The notes: a model not told the origin generated them from the sequence alone. Numbered from the stretch's first letter, positions 43,438-57,321 are shown. The stretch is 64,000 bases of DNA from Paraburkholderia fungorum (GCF_900099835.1 NZ_FNKP01000002.1:1488001-1552000), one strand, 5' to 3'. Program-made: numbers and translations.

Positions 43438-44760
43438 ATGCGCGAAACATTGTGGTTCCTGATCGTCGGTGCCGTCCTCGTTTTCATGGGGCTGGCGGCG
43501 ACGACACTGCGGCGCCTGCCTATCAGCGCCGCGATGTTTTACCTCGCGATCGGCTACGGGCTGGCGCTGCCCGGCGTCGATCTGTTGCGCCTCGACATGG
43601 CCGGCGACGCGCATCTGCTGCGCGTCATCACCGAAATCGCGCTGCTGGTTTCGCTATTCGCGATCGGTCTGCGACTGCGCCTCGGCATGCTCGAAAAACT
43701 GTGGACCGTGCCGTTGCGTCTCGGCTTCCTCGCGATGCTGGCGACCATCCCCTTGCTCACGCTGTTCGGCGTGTACGTGCTGCATCTCGGCTGGGGACCG
43801 GCCTTGCTGCTCGCGTCGATCCTCGCCCCCACCGACCCGGTGCTCGCACACGATGTCCAGGTCCACAATCCCGGCGATCACGACCTGTTGCGCTTCGCGC
43901 TCTCCGGCGAAGGCGGATTGAACGACGGCATCGCACTGCCCTTCGCGATGCTCGGCCTCGCGCTCTGCGCCGCGCCGCCCGCGCTGGCCGGCGAACTGCT
44001 GAACCTGCAACTCGCCGCGAGCATGGTCTGGGGTGTGGCGGGCGCTATCGCCATCGGCGGCGCACTCGGCTGGGCCACCACCCATGCGATCGCGTGGCTG
44101 CGCATGCGGCACGCGCAGGCGCTCGGACTCGAAGGGTTCTTCGCGCTCGGCCTGATCGAACTGTCGTTCGGCGCTGCGCAAATCGCACATACGTACGGCT
44201 TTCTGGCGGTATTCGCGGCGGGCGTCGCGATGCGGCGCGTCGAACATCGCGCGAGTGGCGGCATATCGCCGCGCCAGGTGCTCGGCACCGTCGATGCCGA
44301 CGATGTCGAGGCGACCGCAGCCAATCCGAGCAAAGCGCATGCGTACGTGACGGAGTCGGTGCTCGGTTTCACGATCGAACTCGAAAGCATCGCGGAAGTC
44401 GCGGTGATGGCGATGGTCGGCAACGTACTCGCCACGTTGCCGACTCCGATCTTCACGTGGCAAAGCGTCGCGCTGATCGTCGCGCTGTTCGTGATCGTGC
44501 GGCCCGTGTCGGTGGAATTGTCGCTGCTGGGATCGAGCGCGACCCCGACCCAGCGACGCCTGATGAGCTGGTTCGGCATCCGCGGCATCGGCTCGTTTTA
44601 CTACCTCGCGTATGCGCTCGAACACGGCGCGGCGGCGGATGTCATGCCGCTCATGCCGCTGACGCTTGCCGTCATTACAGCGTCGGTGGTAATTCACGGC
44701 GTGTCGTCGACGCCGTTGATGAACTGGTATCGAAGGCCGCGCGACGACCGGAAGCGGTGA
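43438..44760 (+). CDS. Cation:proton antiporter (CPA1/NhaP type)
   Basis: 440 residues, about 12-13 membrane spans. ETLWFLIVGAVLVFMGLAATTLRRLPISAAMFYLAIGYGLALPGVDLLRLD opens. Ion-site segments are LLLASILAPTDPVLAHDVQVHNPGD and ALSGEGGLNDGIALPFAMLGLAL, followed by RLMSWFGIRGIGSFYYLAYAL near the end. It trades Na+ or K+ for protons in the inner membrane. ATG 43438 has only a weak ribosome site (GGAAG). Confidence 0.9.
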   Translation: MRETLWFLIVGAVLVFMGLAATTLRRLPISAAMFYLAIGYGLALPGVDLLRLDMAGDAHLLRVITEIALLVSLFAIGLRLRLGMLEKLWTVPLRLGFLAMLATIPLLTLFGVYVLHLGWGPALLLASILAPTDPVLAHDVQVHNPGDHDLLRFALSGEGGLNDGIALPFAMLGLALCAAPPALAGELLNLQLAASMVWGVAGAIAIGGALGWATTHAIAWLRMRHAQALGLEGFFALGLIELSFGAAQIAHTYGFLAVFAAGVAMRRVEHRASGGISPRQVLGTVDADDVEATAANPSKAHAYVTESVLGFTIELESIAEVAVMAMVGNVLATLPTPIFTWQSVALIVALFVIVRPVSVELSLLGSSATPTQRRLMSWFGIRGIGSFYYLAYALEHGAAADVMPLMPLTLAVITASVVIHGVSSTPLMNWYRRPRDDRKR

Positions 44761-44856
44761 GCGCGACTACATCTCATGTGTAAAGTGGACTCGCTAAAAT
44801 ATGGCACCTTCATGCTGCAACCCGGCCGGCACGGCCAACAAGGCCCCTTCCTTTCG

Positions 44857-45429
44857 ATGACCACAAGCGACAATCCAACACGCACAGCGCGGGCGAGCGC
44901 TGCCAATTCGCTGTTTGCATTCCTCAAGGCATTGCCGCTCGGCGAGCGCCTGATCGAAGGCGGCTTCATGGCGGTGCAGGCCGTCGCTGGAGCCAGCCTC
45001 GCATTCGCGATCGGCCGCGCGCTGCATACCGAGCAGGCGTTCTGGGCCGCGATCACGGCAATCGCGGTCAGCCAGCACAGCTATATCGACACACGCAATC
45101 TGTCGCGCGATCAGTTTATCGGCGCGATGGTCGGCGGTATGTGCGGACTCGCGGGCGCGTTGCTCGGCGGCGGACATTTCGCCGCTTATGCCGCGACGGT
45201 CGCCATCGCCATCGTGATCTGCTGGGTTGTGAACGTGGGCAGCGCGGCGCGTCTGGGCGGCATCACCGCGACGATCATGCTGCTGGTGCCGGGCATGGGA
45301 CCAGCGTGGGACAAAGCGCTGCTGCGTCTGGGCGAAGTGACGATCGGCACGGTCTGCGCGCTGCTGGTGGCGTACCTGATGTCGCGCATTGAGCAGCGCT
45401 GGTTCGGCAAACCCGCCGACGCGCGCTAG
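44857..45429 (+). CDS. Short FUSC-family membrane protein
   Basis: About 190 residues from ATG 44857 (MTTSDNPTRTA), chosen over the ATG at 44776. The FUSC/aromatic-acid-exporter-type segment is AGASLAFAIGRALHTEQAFWAAITAIAVSQHSYIDTRNLSRDQFIGAMVGGMCGLAGALLGGGHFAAYAATVAIAIVICWVVNVGSAARLGGITATIMLLVPGM, about five to six spans. Full-size FUSC exporters have ~650 residues; this is only the membrane half, with no soluble part. Confidence 0.8.
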   Translation: MTTSDNPTRTARASAANSLFAFLKALPLGERLIEGGFMAVQAVAGASLAFAIGRALHTEQAFWAAITAIAVSQHSYIDTRNLSRDQFIGAMVGGMCGLAGALLGGGHFAAYAATVAIAIVICWVVNVGSAARLGGITATIMLLVPGMGPAWDKALLRLGEVTIGTVCALLVAYLMSRIEQRWFGKPADAR

Positions 45430-45451
45430 CCGGCGGAAGCCTCACCTCGCA

Positions 45452-46429
45452 TCACCCATCCTCGTCTTGCGGACGCCGCCGGTAACGCCCCGGCGTCACG
45501 CCCACGCTTTGCGCGAACGCCTTGCCGAACGCGGCTTCCGATTGATAGCCCACCGCTTCGCCGATCTCCGCCGCGCTGCGTTGCGTGCGGCGCAGCAGAT
45601 CGCACGCAATGGACATGCGGATCTGCGTGAGGAAATCCATCACGGTGACACCCGCGCGCTCGTTGAAGCGGCGTGCATAAGTCGCGCGCGACATCGCCGC
45701 AAGATCGCCGAGTTCGGCGATGGTCCATGCCCGCTCGGGCTCGCCCAGCATCGCCTGAACCGACGCGCCCAGGCGGGGGTCGGCCAGCAATGCAAGCACC
45801 CCGGATTCGGCGGCGTTCTGCTCGCCATGCACGCGCAAGGCCATCGCGAATAACGCGTGGCTCAATGCAGTGACAATGGCGAGCGCGCCGGGTTGACGGT
45901 GCGCCGCTTCGGTACGCATCAGCGCGATCAGCGTTTGCAAAGCGCCCAATGTCTGCTCGCCGCCGAGCGATACGTGCAAAGGATCCGGCAACGCGTTGAG
46001 CAGCAATGCGGACGGACCCGGCGCATAGACGAAACGGCCGCAGAGGAGATCGACTTCGGCGGCGTTGACTGCTGGTTCGTTTGCACCGTTAGCGAGGCTT
46101 TCTCCGCTGCCTCCGCCCCCGTCATTGCGACGCAAAGGCAACATTCCGTCATGGCTCAACGTCAAAGGCGCACCACCCGCCGAGCGCTTCGCATCGCGCA
46201 TCCGATGCGCCGCGCCACGCGGGAACAGCATGAAGTCACCGGCCTGCAACGGCACCTGTGCGCCGCCCGCGGTCTCGATCAGGCACGCGCCGCCGAGCAC
46301 GAGATGGAATGGCGCGACGCCCGCTTCCATCGGCGCGTGGTCGACGTCGAACGGGCCCGATAGCAGGCAGCGCAAGTCGAGACTGGCTTGAGGGCGGGCA
46401 AGGTCGATTAATCGGCTGAGTGTATCCAT
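45452..46429 (-). CDS. AraC-family regulator with cupin sensor domain
   Basis: 325 residues. The N-terminal ~200 residues are a cupin-type sensor (APFHLVLGGACLIETAGGAQVPLQAGDFMLFPRGAAHRM). The C-terminal pair of AraC HTHs reads AWTIAELGDLAAMSRATYARRFNERAGVTVMDFLTQIRMSIACDLLRRTQRSAAEIGEAVGYQSEAAFGKAFAQSVGVTPGRYRRRP. It is divergent from the AhpD-like gene with 117 bp between, which it most likely controls. Confidence 0.92.
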   Translation of the reverse strand: MDTLSRLIDLARPQASLDLRCLLSGPFDVDHAPMEAGVAPFHLVLGGACLIETAGGAQVPLQAGDFMLFPRGAAHRMRDAKRSAGGAPLTLSHDGMLPLRRNDGGGGSGESLANGANEPAVNAAEVDLLCGRFVYAPGPSALLLNALPDPLHVSLGGEQTLGALQTLIALMRTEAAHRQPGALAIVTALSHALFAMALRVHGEQNAAESGVLALLADPRLGASVQAMLGEPERAWTIAELGDLAAMSRATYARRFNERAGVTVMDFLTQIRMSIACDLLRRTQRSAAEIGEAVGYQSEAAFGKAFAQSVGVTPGRYRRRPQDEDG

Positions 46430-46546
46430 GAGACGATCGCGCTAAAAGTTGAGCGAAACGAGTATTCAGGATATCGCAGCGCGGCGCAATACTTTGTCTC
46501 ACGACGCCGGCAACCGCCGACGCGCAACAGACCAAGGAGCACTGCC

Positions 46547-46912
46547 ATGTTGAACTGGATCGATTACCGCAAAGCGCTGTTCGGCCGTATCGGTGAAATT
46601 GCGAAGTTGTCGCCGGATACCGTGAAGGCTTATCAAACGATGTCGGGTGCAGGTCAGAAGGCCGACCTGCTTGGCGCGAAAACGCGCGAGCTGATTTCGC
46701 TGGCGGTCGCGGTCAGCCTGCGTTGTGACGGTTGTATTACCGTTCATACGGCCGAAGCGCTGAAGCACGGCGCGACGCGCGAGGAAATCGCCGAGGCGCT
46801 GGGCGTGGCCGTCGCGATGAACGCAGGAGCGACGATGGTGTACTCGGCCCGTACGATGGATGCGGTTGCCGCTTATACGGCAGAAACGGCGAAGGCTGCG
46901 CAAGCGGTGTGA
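46547..46912 (+). CDS. Carboxymuconolactone decarboxylase/AhpD-like protein
   Basis: 121 residues, ATG after AAGGAG. YQTMSGAGQKADLLGAKTRELISLAVAVSLRCDGCITVHTAEALKHGATREEIAEALGVAVAMNAGATMVYSARTMDA is the alkylhydroperoxidase-like fold with the redox motif C-D-G-C-x3-H. Small members of this family reduce peroxides or lack known activity. It is alone and divergent from the AraC regulator. Confidence 0.92.
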   Translation: MLNWIDYRKALFGRIGEIAKLSPDTVKAYQTMSGAGQKADLLGAKTRELISLAVAVSLRCDGCITVHTAEALKHGATREEIAEALGVAVAMNAGATMVYSARTMDAVAAYTAETAKAAQAV

Positions 46913-47092
46913 GTGATGTTTGGACGGCGGCGACTGTGCCATGCGAATTTTGACGAGTCGTAGCCGCCGTTCGACTTTTGATCACGCGCGCCGGTTGCCA
47001 GTTGCAAAGTACGAAGGCCAGGTGCGCGGCGCAACTCGCGTGACGTGACATGAACCGCGTGTCACGTCACGCACCCGCGCCGGTTCGTTGCA

Positions 47093-48142
47093 TCACCCGC
47101 CATTGCGCCTTTCGTCGAGTTGCTTGCGACGCCCTTCGCCCTGCCGCTCCAGCATCCACCCGGGATATTCGGCGGGCAGCGTGCTTACCTGATCGAGCTT
47201 CGCCAGGTCATCGGAAGAAAGCGTCACGGCGGTCGCGGCGATATTGTCGTCGAGCTGCTCGATTTTCTTCGCGCCGACGATCACCGAACTCACCACGCGC
47301 TGATGCAGCAGCCACGCCAGAGCAATCTGCGCGACCGACACTTTTTTGGCCTCGGCAATGCCGCGCATCACGTCGATACAGCTATACGCGCGCTCGCGAT
47401 CGACCGGCGGAAAATCGAAACTGGTGCGGCGGCTGCCCGCTTCACCCTGCTGCTCGCGTCCATATTTGCCGCTCAGCAAACCGCCCGCCAGCGGACTCCA
47501 CACCATCAGACCAAGCCCTTCGCTGTGCATCATCGGTACAAGTTCGCGTTCGAGATCGCGCCCGGCGAGCGTGTAATACGCCTGCAAAGTTTCAAAGCGC
47601 GCGAGCCCAAGACGCTCCGAAATGCCGAGTGCCTTGACGATCTGCCACGCGGCCCAGTTCGACACGCCGACATAGCGCACATGGCCGTGCTGCACCAGGG
47701 TGTCGAGCGCTCGCACGGTTTCCTCGATCGGCGTGGCCGGATCGAAACCGTGGATCTGGTACAGGTCGACGTGATCGAGTTGCAGCCGCTTCAGGCTCGC
47801 CTTGATGCCGTCGAGAATGTGATAGCGCGACGCGCCGCGTGCATTCGCAAAATCGCCGGTCTGACCGAATACCTTGGTCGCGACCACGACCTTGTCGCGC
47901 GGCACCTTGAGGTTTTTCAGCGCCTGGCCGGTGATCTGTTCGGAGACGCCGCCCGAATAGACGTCGGCGGTGTCGATGAAATTGATACCCGCGTCGAGCG
48001 CGCGGCCGACCAGCCGCTCGGCGTCGCTCTGCTGCAAATCGCCAATCTGCTTCCAGATGCCGTCGCCGCCGCCGAAGGTCATCGTCCCAAGGCAAAGCTC
48101 GGAAACAAACACGCCGGTACGGCCTAACTGGTTGTATCGCAT
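47093..48142 (-). CDS. Aldo/keto reductase
   Basis: 349 residues from ATG 48142 (MRYNQLGRTGVFVSELCLGTMTFGG). Catalytic tetrad: Asp and Tyr in FIDTADVYSGG, Lys in KVVVATKVFG and His in DLYQIHGFDP. The late VIVGAKKIEQLDDNIAA binds NADPH. It is of the group that reduces aldehydes and ketones. The natural substrate cannot be named. Upstream in-frame codons to 48250 look non-coding. Confidence 0.9.
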   Translation of the reverse strand: MRYNQLGRTGVFVSELCLGTMTFGGGDGIWKQIGDLQQSDAERLVGRALDAGINFIDTADVYSGGVSEQITGQALKNLKVPRDKVVVATKVFGQTGDFANARGASRYHILDGIKASLKRLQLDHVDLYQIHGFDPATPIEETVRALDTLVQHGHVRYVGVSNWAAWQIVKALGISERLGLARFETLQAYYTLAGRDLERELVPMMHSEGLGLMVWSPLAGGLLSGKYGREQQGEAGSRRTSFDFPPVDRERAYSCIDVMRGIAEAKKVSVAQIALAWLLHQRVVSSVIVGAKKIEQLDDNIAATAVTLSSDDLAKLDQVSTLPAEYPGWMLERQGEGRRKQLDERRNGG

Positions 48143-48336
48143 CGTCGGGACTCCATCGTGAATTCGTGAAGGGTGAGCCGTAGAGAGTACTGCAATTGAT
48201 CCGATCCGGCAGCGAGCGCGCCAACTCCGCGCCGGGCGTCGGTAAGCCAATATTCAGGTTGCCGGCGAAGCGCCGGAAAACCTGCCAGACTGGATTTTTA
48301 TCCTGACCATGAGGCGGGTTTCGCGGTCCTCTGGAT

Positions 48337-52836
<4,500 letters not shown>

Positions 52837-53094
52837 TTAAGCATCTCGCGCGATAAGTCCGTGAATACATTGGCCGGTTCAAACTGCCCGCAAAGGCCTG
52901 GCGCAACTTGATGCAACCCGCTGAAACAGGCGTCGCCACCCGAAAAAACGCTAAAGCTCGAAGACCCGCGACCGTTAATGTTTATAAGCCCGAATGCCGT
53001 CGCTTCGCTACAATGGGTGCCTTAAGTATGATGAAGAATGTTTGCCACTCGCCGCATCGACGGCCCATATCGGCAAACGTCGCCCGGGGATCTA

Positions 53095-55095
53095 ATGAAC
53101 GACGACCAACACGAGCAGGTGCTTCATGCCCGGTTCGGCACGAGCAGCCCATGCTGGCGTCTGTCGACCGACAGCAACGCACTCGAACTCACGCCCTCAG
53201 GCGGTGAGTCGGCTCACGTCGCCATTTCGCTCGATCCTCAACAAGCCTCGCAAATCCGCAGTCTCACCGGCGTCACGTCGCACCTCGTGCTCGACGTGCA
53301 GCTTGCCGGCGAATCGTTGCGTCTGCATCTCGTCGGCAAGAAGGTGGCTCGCAATACGTGGGCCGGCACCGCGTCCGCTTATGACGACACCGACTCCGTC
53401 ACGCGCGGTCTGGTGAACAGTCTCGCGTTCGCCGAACAGGTCGTCTCCGAAGTCAATTCCGTCGTCGTGATCGTCGACCGGCACGGTCGGATACAGCGCT
53501 TCAACCGGCTCGCCGAGCAATTGATGGGGGTGAAGGAAGAGGACATCATCGGTCGCGACGTGTCGGAGTTCTTCATGCCGTCCGCCGAAGGTGCGGCCTC
53601 CGCTCAGGACGTCGACGAATTTTTCCGACGCGGCGTAGCGTACGACGTCGAGCGGTGCATCCAAACGGTGCACGGCGAACGCCTGTTCGTGTTTCACAAT
53701 AAGTTCGTGCGCAGCGGTAACGGGGTCGACGATCGGTTCATGCTCTGCTCGGGCACCGACATCACCGAACAACGGCTCGCGCAGGAACGGCTCACCGAGC
53801 TGGCCAATACCGACGCACTCACCGGTCTCATCAACCGCAACGCGATTCAGAACCGGATCCGCACTGCGATCGAACATGCCGCGCCGGACGAAGCGGTCGG
53901 CGTGCTGTTCCTCGATCTCGACAACTTCAAGAAGGTCAACGATCACTACGGCCATGTTTTCGGCGACCACCTGATTCGCGATGTGTCGGACACGATCCGC
54001 GCCTGCCTGAACGAAGGCGACATGCTGGCGCGGCTCGGCGGCGACGAATTCATCGTGCTCGCGGCCAAGGGCACCGCACACGGTCTCGAAGCCACCGCGC
54101 AACGCATTCTCGACCGCATGCGCACGCCGTTCGCGGTCGGACTGGTCGAGGTCTACACCGGCTGCTCGATCGGCATCGCGCGCTACCCGGAACATGGCGA
54201 CAGCCTTGAAGCGCTGATCCGCTCGGCCGACACCGCGATGTATGTCGCCAAAGACGAAGGCAAGCGCACCCATCGCGTGTTCTCGCCGGACATGAACCGC
54301 CGGGTCGCCGAATACATGTGGCTCGACACGAACCTGCGGCGCGGCCTCGACGAAGGCCAGCTCACGCTGCACTACCAGCCCAAGCTGGCGCTCGCCACCG
54401 GCGTGGTGCAAGGCGCGGAAGCACTGGTGCGCTGGAATTCGCCGGAACGCGGGCAGATCATGCCATCGGAATTCATCCGTTATGCAGAAGAGTCCGGGCT
54501 GATCGGCGTGCTCGGCCGCTGGGTGATGGAAACCGCCGCCAAACAGGCGGCTCAATGGAAAGCCGACGGCTACAACCTGCGTATCGCGATCAACGTGTCG
54601 GCGCGGCAACTGGCCGACACCGCCGTGGTGCGGCATTTCACCGAGGCGCTGCAACGCGCGAATCTCGACCCGTGTCTGGTCGACGTGGAACTCACCGAAA
54701 GCTGCCTGATTGAAAACGAAGCTGCTGCAATCGACCTGATCAAGCAGTTCCGTCAGCTCGGCGCACAAGTGCATCTGGACGACTTCGGCACCGGCTATTC
54801 GTCGCTGTCGCAATTGGGCCGTATTCCGCTCGACATCATCAAGCTCGACCGCAGTTTCGTGCGCTCAATCAACGCGGACACCAAGGCTCAGGCGCTGGTG
54901 CGCTCGATGGTCGCGGTCGCGCAGGAACTCGATTTCAAGGTAGTCGCCGAAGGGATCGAAACCGAGTCGGAAGAAATGTTCATGAAAGGACTCGGCGTCG
55001 ATTATGTGCAGGGCTTTTTGTACGGCCAGGCGATGCCCGCTGCCGAATTCGAACGGTGGTTGAAGGATCGCCAGAAGGTCCGGCTGATCGCGTGA
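53095..55095 (+). CDS. rpfR: PAS-GGDEF-EAL protein of RpfR/PdeR type
   Basis: 666 residues from ATG 53095, after GGGGA. The plan matches RpfR (receptor for the fatty-acid signal BDSF) and E. coli PdeR along the whole length: N-terminal part SSPCWRLSTDSNALELT and LVGKKVARNTWAGTASAYDDTDSVTRGLVNSLAFAEQVVSE; PAS with NSVVVIVDRHGRIQRFNRLAEQLMGVKEEDIIGRDVSEFF; GGDEF intact near residue 315; EAL intact near 442-444, with DDFGTGYSSLSQL and a conserved VAEGIE. It should make or break c-di-GMP depending on signal. No rpfF gene is next to it in this window. Confidence 0.85.
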   Translation: MNDDQHEQVLHARFGTSSPCWRLSTDSNALELTPSGGESAHVAISLDPQQASQIRSLTGVTSHLVLDVQLAGESLRLHLVGKKVARNTWAGTASAYDDTDSVTRGLVNSLAFAEQVVSEVNSVVVIVDRHGRIQRFNRLAEQLMGVKEEDIIGRDVSEFFMPSAEGAASAQDVDEFFRRGVAYDVERCIQTVHGERLFVFHNKFVRSGNGVDDRFMLCSGTDITEQRLAQERLTELANTDALTGLINRNAIQNRIRTAIEHAAPDEAVGVLFLDLDNFKKVNDHYGHVFGDHLIRDVSDTIRACLNEGDMLARLGGDEFIVLAAKGTAHGLEATAQRILDRMRTPFAVGLVEVYTGCSIGIARYPEHGDSLEALIRSADTAMYVAKDEGKRTHRVFSPDMNRRVAEYMWLDTNLRRGLDEGQLTLHYQPKLALATGVVQGAEALVRWNSPERGQIMPSEFIRYAEESGLIGVLGRWVMETAAKQAAQWKADGYNLRIAINVSARQLADTAVVRHFTEALQRANLDPCLVDVELTESCLIENEAAAIDLIKQFRQLGAQVHLDDFGTGYSSLSQLGRIPLDIIKLDRSFVRSINADTKAQALVRSMVAVAQELDFKVVAEGIETESEEMFMKGLGVDYVQGFLYGQAMPAAEFERWLKDRQKVRLIA

Positions 55096-55195
55096 GCGTC
55101 GCGGGCTTCCGTGTTTTAAGCGGCGGTATTCCGTCAATTTTCCCGCTGGCGTAACCGGTTGCAAACGCGCGTAGTTCAACGCGCTCAATCCCCGC

Positions 55196-55468
55196 TTACC
55201 GCCAGTGCGCGCTCCAGCGCGCAACCTCCTCCACACTCATCCCGACAGACAACGCCGCGTCGCGAATCTGCGCCCACGTCGCCGGATCGATGGGGATGCC
55301 CTCGGCTTCGCGCTGCGCGCGCGTCATGCGTTCGGGCTCGCCCGGTTCGTAGATTTGCGACACGCCAGCCGCGTGCGGCGACGCCTTCACCCAGTCGATG
55401 AACGCGTCGGCTTCGGCTTGCGCGTCGGGGGCGTCGAACGCCGCGGGGTCGACGATCACCGACAACAT
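55196..55468 (-). pseudogene. C-terminal stump of an Ldh-family (malate/L-lactate-type) dehydrogenase
   Basis: 90 residues beginning MLSVIVDPAAFDAPDAQAEADAFIDWVKASPHAAGVSQIYEPGEPERMTRAQREAEGIPIDPATWAQIRDAALSVGMS. This is the normal C terminus of Ldh_2-type NAD(P)-dependent oxidoreductases (FxxxIDPAAF... PGEPE... GIPIDxxTWxxL), which are ~340 residues long. The remaining ~250 N-terminal residues are absent, and the upstream DNA (above ~55,500) is foreign-looking. The gene seems to have been split by insertion of the island. Confidence 0.72.
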
Positions 55469-55767
55469 GTATGCGCAAGGAACGGCAATGGACCCTTGAT
55501 GTGCAAGTCATTTTTAATGGACAAAGCACAGTGGTGTAGCAGGAAAATCTATGACGTCCAGTTGCGCTAAAAGCACTATCAGCCGGCTGTTGCGTACCTC
55601 TAGCCTCGACTGTGACAGCGCACAAACTTGCTTGTGTTTCCGCCGGAATGGATGCTGAACTGTTATCAGGCAAAGCCGTCAATCCACGCTGAAGTGCTCG
55701 CATGATTTCGTGATGACCTCGTGCCGTCCTGTTTGCATCATGGCACTCGTCTTCTATGTAGCAGCCC
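55469..55767. other. Island border region
   Basis: About 300 bp without a supported gene at the change from GC-rich core to lower-GC island. No tRNA, integrase or clear att repeat is seen here. Confidence 0.5.
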
Positions 55768-56070
55768 TCAGTCCTCGGCAGGACCGTCGACCTTCTTCTT
55801 TCTCCCACGTTTCAGCGCAGGCGGCAGCGCCTCCTCTCGCTCTACAAGCAATTCCATCTCGTCGACTCCCAGAGCGGCGGCCAGAGCAACAAGCGTATCC
55901 ATCCGAGCGCTCGTAACCCCCTTTTCAATCAGGCCTACGTGCGTGCGATGCAAGCCGGCCCGGTCGGCAAGAAGCTCTTGTGACATGCCAAGCTTGCCTC
56001 GGAACAGCTTCAGATTTTTCGCGATGCGGTCGCGCAGGAGGGCCTGACGTGGGGTGATGTTCTCTGCCAT
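55768..56070 (-). CDS. XRE-family transcriptional regulator
   Basis: 100 residues from ATG 56070 (MAENITPRQALLRDRIAKN), with a longer start at 56085 possible. HTH segment NLKLFRGKLGMSQELLADRAGLHRTHVGLIEKGVTSARMDTLVALAAALGVDEMELLVE. A basic tail ends KRGRKKKVDGPAED. It is divergent from the gene at 56320. The palindromes at 56122 and 56176 are likely its operators. Confidence 0.88.
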   Translation of the reverse strand: MAENITPRQALLRDRIAKNLKLFRGKLGMSQELLADRAGLHRTHVGLIEKGVTSARMDTLVALAAALGVDEMELLVEREEALPPALKRGRKKKVDGPAED

Positions 56071-56121
56071 ATGGGGCTGGAGCATTACGCAACGCGGGCA
56101 TGAAATCTACAGCCATATAAA

Positions 56122-56141
56122 TGCCATTAAATATAATGGCA
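56122..56141. promoter_or_regulatory. Perfect 8-4-8 palindrome
   Basis: TGCCATTA-AATA-TAATGGCA, 52 bp upstream of the XRE gene start, in the divergent intergenic region. Confidence 0.65.
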
Positions 56142-56175
56142 GTATTTACACGACATAATTACTTGGTTACACTCC

Positions 56176-56189
56176 GGTCGTATACGACC
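56176..56189. promoter_or_regulatory. Perfect 14-bp palindrome
   Basis: GGTCGTA-TACGACC, exact two-fold symmetry with no spacer, 131 bp before the gene at 56320. Possible second operator of the XRE regulator. Confidence 0.55.
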
Positions 56190-56319
56190 ACGCGCGTTTT
56201 GATTGGTATGCCTCGCTGGCATCGAATGTCAACAAACCGCGATGACAATTTCCATTTTCACTATCGCTCACTGCGAGGGACATACTCGTCCCAATGCAGC
56301 CCGATGACGGAGACTCTCT

Positions 56320-56937
56320 TTGACTGCTCCAAGAGTGCAGCGTCGAACGCTTTCAATTGAGAACTCAGCGGCAGCACGTCGATTGGCCGAATCAATCGAC
56401 GCAGAACTGCATCCTACGAGCCGCTCGTGGATGTTTAAGGATTGGCAAAACGACCTGTTCTTGAAATTCCCACTGTTCTTTCGAGCGGTGCATCACCCAG
56501 ATGCCTACCCCGCCAACATTGCGCACTTAGGCATTCAGTGCGGGGCTGGTTGGCATTCAATCATTGAGGCACTTGCGAGCGATGTCGAGCTTGAGATGCG
56601 CACCCTGTGGCGCGAGCAGTTGCAGTTCCCGGAGAAGCTCGCGGAACTGGACACTGCACTGGCATACGGCCGAGCGACTTACCCGCTCTTGCCCATCTGC
56701 ACTGATATCGAACAAGTTCATGGCAAGTTCATGGTCGTCATGAGAAACGGTAACTTGTGTCCAAAGGACATGTGGTCACGTATAGGACAGCACATTGGAA
56801 TTGCGGAAGATAAGGCTCAGCGCACTTGCGAAAGCTGTGGCAAACCCGGCGCCTTCCGTGAAGATTACTGGCGAAAGGTCTACTGCGACGATTGCATTAT
56901 TCCGGAAGCCGAGAAAAGACAATCAGCTACCGCATGA
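56320..56937 (+). CDS. Hypothetical island protein with C-terminal zinc ribbon
   Basis: 205 residues if TTG 56320 starts it; GTG 56335 is equally possible. Conserved-looking opening SAAARRLAESIDAELHPTSRSWMFKDWQNDLFLKFPLFFRAVHHPDAYPANIAHLGIQCGAGWHSIIEALASDVELEM. It ends with a Cys4 ribbon CESCGKPGAFREDYWRKVYCDDC. The N-terminal region has no known function. The following gene begins at or just after its stop (ATGA at 56934-56937), suggesting a transcript of 56320-57278 or longer. Confidence 0.72.
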   Translation: MTAPRVQRRTLSIENSAAARRLAESIDAELHPTSRSWMFKDWQNDLFLKFPLFFRAVHHPDAYPANIAHLGIQCGAGWHSIIEALASDVELEMRTLWREQLQFPEKLAELDTALAYGRATYPLLPICTDIEQVHGKFMVVMRNGNLCPKDMWSRIGQHIGIAEDKAQRTCESCGKPGAFREDYWRKVYCDDCIIPEAEKRQSATA

Positions 56938-56948
56938 ACGGAGCGACC

Positions 56949-57278
56949 ATGCAAACTAATCTCGTTCCCGATGACTTTCCACGCGATAGCTCGAGCGGCG
57001 TAGTAGCCGGCGCGCAGCCGAAAATCTGCGTCGTCCTGTCTGATGGCAAATACGTCGCTGGGCAGACCGATTCTGAGCGTGAAGAGCGTTGGGATATATG
57101 CGAAGACTTGGCTCACCAACTGATACCCAAGGCGCGCAAAGATGCGACCGAATATCCAGAACACAGTCGCGATGTCACTCTCGAGCGGGTGCGCGTAGCT
57201 GTCGCACGAAAGAACTGGGTGTCCTCGTCCGAGTTGACTTGGCTCATATCCCGCTTGCGAGTTTTGCTGAACTGGTAA
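56949..57278 (+). CDS. Hypothetical small island protein
   Basis: 109 residues from ATG 56949 (GGAG five bases upstream); a start at 56934 would overlap the preceding stop. The sequence DFPRDSSSGVVAGAQPKICVVLSDGKYVAGQTDSEREERWDICEDLAHQLIPKARKDATEYPEHSRDVTLERVRVAVARKNWVSSSELTWLISRLRVLL shows a helical body and a SGVVAGAQPK loop that I recall from uncharacterised genes in Burkholderia islands. No function is known. Confidence 0.68.
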   Translation: MQTNLVPDDFPRDSSSGVVAGAQPKICVVLSDGKYVAGQTDSEREERWDICEDLAHQLIPKARKDATEYPEHSRDVTLERVRVAVARKNWVSSSELTWLISRLRVLLNW

Positions 57279-57321
57279 TCGCCTCTGGAATACGGCCACC
57301 TCACGCGCCGTGTAACGCACC

